Assembly: GCA_025349905.2 (NCBI GenBank)
Contig: MU624848.1
Coordinates: 5,329-20,597, forward strand
DNA: 15,269 nt
Origin: Blastocladiella britannica
Taxonomy: Eukaryota > Blastocladiomycota > Blastocladiomycetes > Blastocladiales > Blastocladiaceae
Direction: 5' to 3'
Shown here: in pieces, positions 8,329 to 15,269 of the stretch
Numbering within the stretch: the first letter of the stretch is position 1
How the letters are laid out: every line of letters starts with the position of its first letter
Made by a program: the position numbers and the translations under genes
Notes under the pieces: generated by a model
The model's database searches: none
What the model saw: only the letters and a program-made list of their open reading frames with translations
What the model was told of the DNA's origin: nothing

Positions 8329-8793
8329 GAATCATATCTATTTCCTGAACAATTAGCACGGACTGCAGTACCTCCCCCCCGACCGACCGTTACAGTATCT
8401 ATAAACGTGTTGTGGAAAACCGCAACTTTCTGAGGCGCGCAGGACAAGAGCTGCATGAAAATCTGAGTGGCTTTGGTAGGATTCCTCGGTCCGCTCCTTT
8501 TTCAAAAAGACGGAGCCGTTCGTTCCGTTCCTTCAAAAAATTGAAACGGATTTGCAGGCAGGATGGGGCATTTTACTCATAAATGTGGCTCCGTTCCGCC
8601 AAATCCGTTCCGTTTTTGCGCAAGACCTCTAATATTTGATTTGGGTGGGGCCAAGTCAATTGGGTCCCAAAATACAACGACTACATGTTGAAAACGACAG
8701 AGGATTTGGAGACACAAAAGGTTATATGACGAAAAAAAGAGAAATGAAAAACACAAAGAAAAATAGAGCGCGTGAAGTGAGAGGGTACCACGA
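8329..8793. other. non-coding spacer with GGAACGGA-type repeats
   Basis: No gene is recognised. At 8511-8609 motifs around CGGAGCC and AAACGGATTTG recur in inverted form: CGGAGCC 8511-8517 with GGCTCCG 8587-8593, and 8544-8554 with 8599-8609. There are several TCCGTTCCG copies. Interleaved inverted motifs of this kind occur near the ends of hAT-type DNA transposons, but no clean terminal repeat or target duplication was found. From 8690 to 8770 the plus strand is A-rich and lies downstream of the minus-strand LRR gene. Confidence 0.4.
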
Positions 8794-10086
8794 TCACTTG
8801 GGAGCGCGCGCAGGCATCTCAGTGGCGGTCGTACCACTGCCTGCTCCAGCAGCGGCTGCCATGCCACGGTTGCCAGCAATGCCCATATCGACGGTAACGG
8901 AGGTCGATGGCGAGACTGGGCCAGGCTTTTCGGGAGCCGCGGGAGTAGCCGCAGCCGCCTTGGACTGACCAGGGCGATACATCAGAACACCAATCGCCAC
9001 AGCAAGTGCCACAAACACTGGTGCCATCCCGGCAAAGATTGGGACCATGGAGTTGGATGCTGCCGAGTCATTGATAACGTTGGTTCCCATTAGCGACAGA
9101 GCTGCAGGCGGACAGCCCTTGATCCCGTTGCTGGTAATTTGGTTGTAGCAGTTCCCCGTGCGAGTGTCTCCAGTATAGCACATGCTTGAATTATATGGCT
9201 GCGGAAAGATGGTGCATAATACGCTGTACATGTCATAATGTTATTTTGAGCATGGGCATCATTGTTGACATTTGGAAGAAAAGAAACATACCTGGCAGCC
9301 AAGGCGGGAATGGGGCCAGTGAATTGGTTGTTCTCCAACCGGCTATGTTAAATGATCAGTCAACAAGACATGATGCCAAAAATGGAATTGAATAATCGTA
9401 CAAAGCACCGAGGTTTTTCAAAGAGCTTAAACTCTCAGGGATCTTGCCATCCAATTGGTTGTAGCTCAGGCCTCTATTCAAATTAGGACATGTGTTAGTC
9501 CCATTAAAGCTTGGAAATACCACACGTAAATACGCACAGTAAAGTGAGGCTTTTCAAAGAGCCTAAACTCTCAGGGATCTGGCCATCCAATTGGTTGCTG
9601 TCCAGGACTCTATCAAATTAGGACATGTGTTAGTCTTGTACAAAGCTTGGAAATACCACACGTAAATACGCACAGTACAGTGAGTTTGGTCAGCTGGCCC
9701 AGGGCAGGGGGGATGCTGCCAGTTAACTGATTGCCAATGAGGGACCTACACAGGAAAATAAATCAGCCAACGGATAGTCAAGGGTCCAATGAGGTATTTG
9801 ACACATACAATCCAACCAGGCTTGTCAATTTTTGAATACTCTCGGGTATGATTCCAGTGGCTCTTTTGCTATCCCACCACCTTTTTTGAAAATATTCGTG
9901 AGCTAAAAATCGAATCCACTAAAGGTATTGGGCAACGTACATGTACGTCACATATCCGTCGCTATTACAAGTAATACCACCCCACTTACAGCAGTCAGAC
10001 GACGGCATGCCCATCTTTAACGCCGTGGCAACATCCTTTAATTCAGGACACTGTTTGCCAGGCGCAAATGAGCTTGACGAAGACAT
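8794..10086 (-). CDS. LRR membrane protein, seven exons, one repeat per exon
   Basis: Exons on the minus strand are 10086-9941, 9880-9809, 9745-9674, 9609-9538, 9473-9402, 9342-9292 and 9223-8794. The introns are 59-68 nt with donors GTACGT, GTATGT, GTGCGT (twice), GTACGA and GTATGT, and acceptors ending in AG. The sum is 915 nt, an open frame of 304 residues ending in TGA. Exon 1 gives an LRR N-cap (QCPELKDVATAL, DCCKWGGITC). Exons 2-5 are exactly 72 nt, phase 2, each one 24-residue plant-type LRR such as NQLTGSIPPALGQL. Exon 6 is a shortened LRR. Exon 7 has a cysteine cap (MCYTGDTRTGNCYN), a membrane helix (residues 222-244) and a 60-residue Ala/Pro-rich tail without kinase. The family suggests a cell-surface recognition or adhesion role. 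ATG 10086 gives no signal peptide, so an upstream exon may exist or have been lost. Confidence 0.85.
9415..9686 (-). repeat. 136-bp tandem duplication of one LRR exon plus intron
   Basis: Two adjacent blocks, 9415-9550 and 9551-9686, keep a constant 136-bp offset and roughly 90% identity by eye. The period equals one 72-nt exon plus one 64-nt intron. The identical intron stretch covers donor GTGCGT, the ACTAAC branch site and the AATTTG-ATAG acceptor region. Exons 4 and 5 of the LRR gene are therefore recent copies of one unit, and both remain in frame. Confidence 0.92.
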
Positions 10087-10879
10087 TCTATATAATATTT
10101 TGCGGCAGTTTGTTTCCGCGTTGGAAGAGAGAAAACAAAAGTGGGCGTCGTGGATCGTGGCGTAACAGTTTGTTTCAGCTCCGGCTTTGCAAGCTCCAGC
10201 AGCAGGCCGCGGAGCCGGTCGCTTATTATCCAATGTAAAAAAAATCAACTGCTGACCTATGGCTCTCCAAGGACACGCATGAGGCAAGGGACCGATTGAC
10301 TTTGCCTCAGCTAAATTAAAAATAATCGGTTATAGCAGGCAAGGGCGCTGATTCCGACCCACGACGTCGTGAACCGCGTATAACCATGGAGCGCACATGT
10401 GTGAGGGAAAGGTAAAATGAAATGGGGAGGGCAGCCAGTTAACCTTCTGCAGGAATGAGGCCCGAGGCAGTGGGGGTTGGAACGCGTGTGCGGCACCCAG
10501 ATTGGCGCTGGTGGGCGACGCGGTGCTGGCCGCAGGCGGGCTCGCGGTGCTGGTGGTGGCTGGACTGCAGAGATCGGCTCGAGGTCTACCCCAGTCGTGA
10601 CACGCGGCCAGTGCGCTCTCTTGGAGGCCATGCACAAACTCGGCGTCGCCGCGGATGAGCGAAAAATGCGGCAGGCCAAAGTATCAATACTAGTCGTGGT
10701 CGGGCGAAGACGCGGCAGGGGCGGCGTCGGCAAAACAGCGCCGGGACGGCTGCTCGTGGGCGCGTCCTTGACTGCGTAGGCGTGATCGAGTCGCTTTGGC
10801 CGGGTCGGGAGGTTCCGTCACCAGTCCTGGGGCGAGCTCGAGGGTGCGAGGTGCGTCATATTGTTGGCGAATCACCGCC
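10087..10879. other. no recognisable gene upstream of the LRR gene
   Basis: Reading frames exist on both strands but have skewed Arg/Pro-rich composition typical of GC-rich non-coding DNA, and no motif is recognised. Just upstream of the LRR start lies a minus-strand ATATTATATAG stretch (about 10088-10099) that could be a TATA-like element or a splice-acceptor region. No exon encoding a signal peptide was found. Confidence 0.4.
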
Positions 10880-12037
10880 GAGAAGGCAGTGATCGCATCC
10901 GACAGGAGCGCGCATCAGCTGCCAGGAAATTCATCAGCATTTGCTTGCGCCGGGTGTGCGTCGACGCGTCCTTGTGACTGTCGTCGCTGCTGAAGTCGTA
11001 CTTGTTGCCGTACTGCTGGCCGGCCTGCTCGGCAGACTTGACTGGAAGCGCCTCCATGAACTGCGACTCGAAGAAATCGCGCTGACGGCCTCGATCGACC
11101 TGTGGGAGTCGCTCACTGGGCGCGATTACATGGACACGCCGGCCTCGGCGGCACGGGTGCGCTGCGCCTTGGTCGCCCAGATCCGCGACAAGTGCATTTC
11201 TTTGAACATGCTGCGCAGGAGCACCGAGAACTTGATGCTGATCCGCTGTCGGAGGAGCGCCGTCATATGAGGTCAAACAGAGCTGAATGAGTGAGGACGG
11301 CATTGGATCAAGTGAAAAATGTAGAACCATACCCCTCTTCCATGTAAGCACGGAACTCGCCATCAATCTGGCGGTGCAAGTCCACGCGCACGCCCTCGGC
11401 CGGCCAGTTCCACGAGTCGACCATGCTCCATGTCGAGCACGGCCTCGATCTCGAGCGTGCACGACCGCGTCCTTGCTGCACCGCGCGTGGCGCGTCGCGG
11501 CGGTGCTTGTCTCGCAGACCCTGCGCCAACAGCCCACCGATCGTCGCCTGGATCTCGGCCGCGGTGATGGTGACCTTGAGTAAGCTCTGGCAAAACTCGG
11601 TCGTCTGCTTCTGCAAATCGGCAAAATACTTGTGCTCGTCGGCGAGCTCGAACGCAAAAACCGTGTCGCGCAGGTACGCCGCAAACTTGTCTGGGCCGCG
11701 GCCCTCCGGCGTCGGCTTGGGGAAAATCACGCGCTCACCAACTCGGTGACGGTGGCCATGAGATTCTCGGCGTACACGGCGGCCGAGGACACCGCGTCAG
11801 CCTGGGCCTCGGTGCGGTTCACCGCGCCTCAGACCTTGCTTGAAGTCGAACGTGCATCACGATCGTCACCTTAAGCAATCGACGACGAGTGCTGCGACAT
11901 TGCGCATGCCGTCGACCGGGGCGCGACCCCTCGGCCTCGGTCAGCGCCGCATCGTCCGCGGCTTCGATCGCGGCGTACTGCATGTCGATGCGTTTTCTTA
12001 TGGCGACGAACTGGCTGATCTGTTGCTGAGCTCGTAA
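10880..12037 (-). pseudogene. decayed gene of unknown function, partly coiled-coil-like
   Basis: Minus-strand segments with coding-like composition follow one another in changing frames: ILRAQQQISQFVAIRKRI and a following Ala/Glu-rich run (about 12035-11935), TEAQADAVSSAAVYAENLM (about 11810), then an open stretch 11730-11308 containing DKFAAYLRDTVFAFELADEH and PAEGVRVDLHRQIDGEFRA. After that come LLRQRISIKFSVLLRSMFKE (about 11258) and DRGRQRDFFESQFMEALPVK (about 11100). High Gln/Glu/Lys/Ala content suggests helical, partly coiled-coil structure. At least four frame changes separate the pieces, and no splice sites clearly bridge them. I do not recognise the family. Plus-strand frames here are Arg/Ser-rich and look like shadows, though a plus-strand origin for part cannot be excluded. 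Confidence 0.45.
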
Positions 12038-12540
12038 AATGGCCGAAGTGGATGACGACGCTCTGAATGAAAGCGAGTCGTCTATCGAGCGCCCGCGGTT
12101 ATTGGCCAGGACCAGTCAAATTATAATGCAATATGGTTCAAGATCAGAGCATGCTTTGAAATGGGAAGAGAGCTCCGCACTCCAACAGCAAACGCCAGTG
12201 CTCTGGGCAATAATGCCGACGATATCGCTCGCGTACGGGTCCATCAGAGGGTTGATGCGATCTTTCCGTTCCGTTGCTGGCAAAGTCCATTTTCCCATCA
12301 CACGACAATCAGCGCATCCGGCACCCCTTTCGCCGGCCGAGGACAATGCAATATGCACGAGCGGCGATCCCATTTGGCGACGACAATATTACGCGATCGT
12401 TATTTTCGACCATGATCGCGGCGACCATTCGCATGGCATTGTTATTATAGCATTATTTTATGGTCCGCGAGCCAAGAACTATCATTCGAGGACATGGCCG
12501 AGTGCTGATTATACTATTTCTTACCAATGATAATCGCCGG
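12038..12540. other. no recognised gene; AT-rich spacer on the right
   Basis: A plus-strand frame from 12039 to 12530 (163 codons) is open but has no motif, no repeat and no biased coding composition. Its start overlaps the end of the minus-strand relic. From about 12420 the DNA is AT-rich. I treat it as non-coding. Confidence 0.35.
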
Positions 12541-13210
12541 CCGATCATGCTCCTGGAGACCATTTCTAAGCTGCTCATGAAGGCGCTACTCGGGCGCATT
12601 CATCCGGCATTGATTGAGCATATTTTCGCGATGCTCGCCGACGAGGGCGGGCTCCCTGCTCCTACTCGTGGTGCGGTTATTCCCGTGGTCGACCACGTAC
12701 TTGCTGGCAACAACCTCCGCCGATTTGCAGCAGGTGTCGTGCTCCCAGACGACATTTCGCTCTACTGCACCACTGTTGCGCCATTCTTCCCACGCCGCCG
12801 TGTGCGTGCTCCTGCTCGCGCGATTGGCCATGCTGTTGCCCTGATGCTCTCGCGCCTGTGCACCATGTGTGTGGGGCTGGCACTCTGAGCGCTTCAAGGC
12901 CGCCGACGAGGCCGAGGGGCTGGCCGAGGACGAGAACGCGCGAGCCGCCACTGGGCTCCGCCTTGCCCGCAACCATCCGCACCGCAATGACCGCGCACGA
13001 GCCGGCGATCGAAAAGCAGCACGAGTTACCCCAAGGAGCATGGTTTGTCCCGTCATGGCTGGTATTGCCCCTCCACCACGGCGAACGACGATTTTTAGCA
13101 CTTGTGGTGCCCACAGCCCGAGGCAACCTATGTGGAGCACATGCAAGATGAGTCGCCTGGTTGGTTCGCAGTCGGCGTACCTCCCGGCCCTGGACCAGGA
13201 CAGCAGATCC
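12541..13210 (+). pseudogene. decayed plus-strand gene, family unknown
   Basis: Coding-like segments follow each other on the plus strand in different frames. Frame 1 at 12547 carries ISKLLMKALLGRIHPALIEH and DHVLAGNNLRRFAAGVVLPD. Frame 2 at about 12885 carries ERFKAADEAEGLAEDENARA, and frame 3 at about 13000 carries GAWFVPSWLVLPLHHGERRF. Frame 1 resumes at about 13107 with PEATYVEHMQDESPGWFAVG and a Pro/Gly run. That implies at least three frameshifts. No known domain is recognised; the IHPALIEHIF start recalls F-box helices only loosely. It is convergent with the small minus-strand gene at 13238-13403. Confidence 0.4.
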
Positions 13211-13237
13211 AAAGTAATATAATCCATGTATGTTTTT

Positions 13238-13403
13238 TTACAACTTGACCAACAACAGCAGAGCCATCAGTCCTGCGATCGCCACTGCCACGCGGCCGCC
13301 AGTGATGTTTGTCATATCCGGTGGTCACTGGCGTCGCTGTGGTCGAGGACTGACCATCGGCCAAGTAGATCGCAGTGTCGAGGAGGACGAGGGCGACGAG
13401 CAT
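13238..13403 (-). pseudogene. small secreted or GPI-anchor-like peptide gene, one frameshift
   Basis: From ATG 13403 on the minus strand a hydrophobic leader (MLVALVLLDTAIYLADG) is followed by a Ser/Thr-rich stretch (QSSTTATPVTTG). One base out of frame at about 13312-13318 come MTNITGG and a hydrophobic end (RVAVAIAGLMALLLLVKL) with TAA at 13238-13240. The span is 166 nt, so one extra base separates two halves that together make a peptide of about 55 residues. The layout (leader, tiny Ser/Thr core with an N-x-T sequon, hydrophobic C-terminus) resembles short arabinogalactan-type or other GPI-anchored peptides. A TATA box lies 84 nt upstream. The shift could be a true lesion, a sequencing error or an unusual mechanism. 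No homologue is claimed. Confidence 0.5.
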
Positions 13404-13486
13404 GTCGGCAATAGAAGCGTGCACCCTTTGATTTTTTTGGTGTGCTTTTGACGCGCAGTACATTGAATCAGAGTCCACGCCCGCCT

Positions 13487-13493
13487 CTTTATA
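13487..13493 (-). promoter_or_regulatory. TATA box of the small peptide gene
   Basis: The minus strand reads TATAAAG in a GC-rich surround, 84 nt before ATG 13403. A transcription start about 30 nt downstream would leave a leader of roughly 50 nt. It supports the small gene being, or having been, expressed. Confidence 0.5.
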
Positions 13494-13600
13494 GGCCAGC
13501 CAGTGCCACCGATGACGAGGTTAAAAGAAGATGCGATCAAACTCAGTCTTACAAAAAGCCTGGCTGCCTCCGCAAATGAGCTTTGAAGCGAATCGCAAAG

Positions 13601-13626
13601 AAAAAAAAAAAAGAAAACAAGCATGG

Positions 13627-13659
<33 letters not shown>
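13601..13659 (+). repeat. poly(A) tracts (A12 and A33)
   Basis: Two long A runs on the plus strand lie at 13601-13612 and 13627-13659, separated by an A-rich linker. Read on the minus strand, the second gives a run of eleven Phe at the end of the F-box-like frame, which is improbable in a protein. It is either a microsatellite or the tail of a plus-strand retrocopy. Confidence 0.9.
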
Positions 13660-13662
<3 letters not shown>

Positions 13663-15034
13663 GCGGCAGCAGCAAGAAACGCGGGTACACGGACGACGAG
13701 CCCCCACTCGCGATCCAAAGTCTCCAGATTTTTTTTGACATGATGCTGCTTTGACTCCTTGGCCAACGCGAGTCGGCACGCGGGGCACGGGTCGGGGACT
13801 CCGGATGCAGGGCTGAAGGTGAGGACGATCCTGGACTGAAAAGGGCGATCCGAGTGGCCACGATCTTGGACCGAAACGAGCTGCTCTACAGTGGTAGATG
13901 ACACGGCGTCGCACAGCAAAGGAATGCGGAAGGCCTCGTGCTCCAGGGCCGTCGAAAACGACGGTGGATCAGTGGATATGGCGGCAAACACGAGCGCCAT
14001 GTTTGGGAGCGCCGACTCTGACGCACAGGCAGGCACAAACAGGATCAGGCCGTTGCGGACCGCATGAGGTGGAATGATGGCAAATCCAGCGACCAGCTTG
14101 TCGGCGGCATCAATATCGTCGTCCATGCACTGCACGAGGAGCGCGCGGAGGGCGGCAACGCCTTCCGATTCCGTCATGTCGTGACCAAAATCGATGCGGA
14201 AGGCCGTGTCACTTGCCAGTGGGTGTCCCGGATGCCAGTGGATATGCGATAGCAACAACGCCGCGAGCACTCCATAAAACGTGGTGGATGGATCGCGCGC
14301 GTTGGCAATTTCCGACAAGGCAAAGGTCATCATATTTTTACCATCCACGATCGCCGATTGCATGTACCAAGAATCGGGCGGTTCCCCAGAGTTTGACGCG
14401 AGGCGCCTCACCCAGATCTTGCATCGCTCTCCTGCAACCGGGAGACGGGCAAGGACCTGGAGCAGGCCAATCGAGTCACGTGTCATGGGCCGAAACCGAG
14501 ACAATGCAGGCGCCTCAAGAAAAAGCAGCGCATGTGCGTGCTTGAGCATCCATCGCAAGATTTTGTAGCGCTCAGTCTGGCCACGGAAGCGATATTTTGT
14601 CTCCACAAATGGGGGGAGCTGGACCATTTCGCATCGATACACGATGGTGCGCTTACGCGATTTCCACGGTAATAAAACGTCAAGTGCAGTGCGAGCACCT
14701 GCCGCCGCTGCCACGTTAATGAGGTAAACGACTTGGTTGGGCGTCAGAGCCGAGTGGGAGCACGATCACCGCCGCAAAATGGACCAGCGAGTGCGCGGCG
14801 CATTCTTGAAGACGAGCACGTGGGCCAGTCGGAAAAAAAAAAGCAAATGGTCGGACGGCACTGACCGCGTTTCTTTGAACGGCGGCACAAAGCGCAGGAG
14901 CGTTGGTTCGTCGCCAGATATTAAAGCAGTAAGAGCAAGGACGTATGGCGCAATTTAAGCACCGTGGGCACGTCGGGATGCTGGAGAACGAGGCGGAGCG
15001 CCGTGTCAGGCAGGTCGAGAAGGAGAAATGTCAT
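13660..15034 (-). pseudogene. F-box-like protein gene with one frameshift and one TGA
   Basis: ATG 15034 opens with LLLDLPDTALRLVLQHPDV (residues 4-22), which fits an F-box helix (L-P-x-x-x-L-x-x-V-L). F-box proteins recruit targets to SCF ubiquitin ligases. That frame stops at TAA 14923-14921. A one-base shift near 14940 restores a long frame (ALISGDEPTLLRFVPPFKE) that meets TGA at 14768-14766. It then runs on through NQVVYLINVAAAAGARTALD to about 13660 and beyond. The body is about 400 residues of hydrophobic and basic helices with scattered Trp and no recognised domain (SHIHWHPGHPLASDTAFRID; CPACRLALAKE near the end). The frame stays open through the poly(T) tract to TAA/TTA-rich sequence at 13521, so the natural stop was probably lost or lies before the tract. 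It may still be a family member with two recent lesions. Confidence 0.5.
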
Positions 15035-15036
15035 AA

Positions 15037-15042
15037 TTTATT
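15037..15042 (-). terminator. AATAAA poly(A) signal of the upstream minus-strand gene
   Basis: AATAAA on the minus strand lies 32 nt after the TGA of the gene at the right edge and only 2 nt before the F-box-like ATG. If used, the two minus-strand genes are packed almost end to end. Confidence 0.35.
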
Positions 15043-15073
15043 ACATTGAAAGAGCATCGTCATAATGCACACA

Positions 15074-15269
15074 TCAGATCTGGTGGTCGGCGGCTGCGGC
15101 AGGGACAGATACAGCGTTTTGGTCGTCACTGGCAGACGCAAGAGAGGGGAGCAACGTTGGAAGCTGGAGCGGGGTGAGGGAACAGGAAGAACGAGTACAC
15201 GTACCTTGACACAGTTGAACGCGATGAACGAGCATGACCATGTACATGAGCGTGACAGCGAGAACGACG
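15074..15269 (-). CDS. 3' end of a membrane protein gene, cut by the window edge
   Basis: From the right edge one minus-strand frame is open for 64 codons to TGA 15076-15074. It starts with a membrane-like segment (VVLAVTLMYMVMLVHRVQLC), followed by a Ser/Pro/Leu-rich stretch and an acidic-to-Ala tail (SDDQNAVSVPAAAADHQI). A possible intron (donor GTACGTG at about 15207, acceptor CTGCCAG at about 15132) would change the frame and the C-terminus. The unspliced frame is simpler and is preferred. The family cannot be told from this fragment. Confidence 0.4.
   Translation of the reverse strand, partial: VVLAVTLMYMVMLVHRVQLCQGTCTRSSCSLTPLQLPTLLPSLASASDDQNAVSVPAAAADHQI

Noticed and set aside
9200..9240. 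Alternative LRR exon 7 acceptors (CGCAG at about 9199, TTCAAG at about 9182)
   Set aside because: CGCAG leads to a poor frame with an early stop. TTCAAG keeps the frame but lacks a pyrimidine tract and removes a cysteine-containing piece. ACAG at 9224 fits phase and cap best.
12039..12530. 163-codon plus-strand frame
   Set aside because: No motif, no coding bias, and it starts inside a minus-strand relic; kept as unassigned.
13531..13743. Plus-strand frame with a long poly-Lys run
   Set aside because: It arises from the A33 tract and has no other coding character.
3491..14768. UGA reassigned to a sense codon
   Set aside because: The GH18 and LRR genes end in TGA at sensible places, and the broken frames also carry indels.
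1..15269. tRNA, rRNA, CRISPR array or bacterial operon signals
   Set aside because: None seen; spliceosomal introns and TATA boxes indicate a eukaryotic nuclear locus.

Overview
The window looks like nuclear DNA of a zoosporic fungus, most probably Blastocladiomycota (Allomyces or Catenaria type). The reasons are short GT-AG introns with ACTAAC or CTGAC branch sites, a leucine-rich-repeat gene with one repeat per exon, a degenerate ankyrin-type protein full of LEWW motifs, and GC-rich coding DNA broken by AT-rich spacers and poly(A)/poly(T) tracts. This placement rests on family resemblance alone; no ribosomal or other marker gene is present.

Left third (about 540-5750): retroelement territory. 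Two gag genes lie head to tail. The first (about 543-1953) is a badly decayed relic. The second (2112-4280) is better preserved and leads into a protease-reverse transcriptase reading frame (4258-5778) of Ty3/gypsy type that stops abruptly before RNase H and integrase. Both gags end in an Arg/Ser-rich tail followed at the same place by an intron with the same signals (GTATGT, CTGAC, TTCCAG). In the second copy the intron has no stop in the Gag frame. Splicing would give a short Gag stop, and keeping the intron would fuse Gag to protease-RT. This is the most interesting observation: a possible intron-retention switch setting the Gag to Gag-Pol ratio.

Middle (about 5750-8330): an intact intronless GH18 chitinase-like gene (5915-6856) with its own TATA box. 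Its stop codon is followed directly and in the same frame by a 5'-truncated, broken ankyrin-like gene (6857-8259). Strong palindromes lie upstream of the first and downstream of the second.

Minus-strand LRR gene (8794-10086): seven exons, 304 residues, with a cysteine cap, five LRRs, a C-terminal cysteine cap, one membrane segment and a short tail. Four repeats are exact 72-nt exons in the same phase, and two of them form a 136-bp tandem exon-plus-intron duplication.

Right third (about 10300-15269): mostly decayed genes. It holds a minus-strand coiled-coil-like relic (about 10880-12037), a plus-strand relic (about 12541-13210), a tiny minus-strand protein with hydrophobic segments at both ends (13238-13403, one frameshift, good TATA box), a minus-strand F-box-like gene (about 13660-15034, one frameshift and one TGA), and the 3' end of another minus-strand gene with a membrane segment. 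The GH18 and LRR genes are perfectly open, so the frame breaks elsewhere are more likely real decay than poor sequence.
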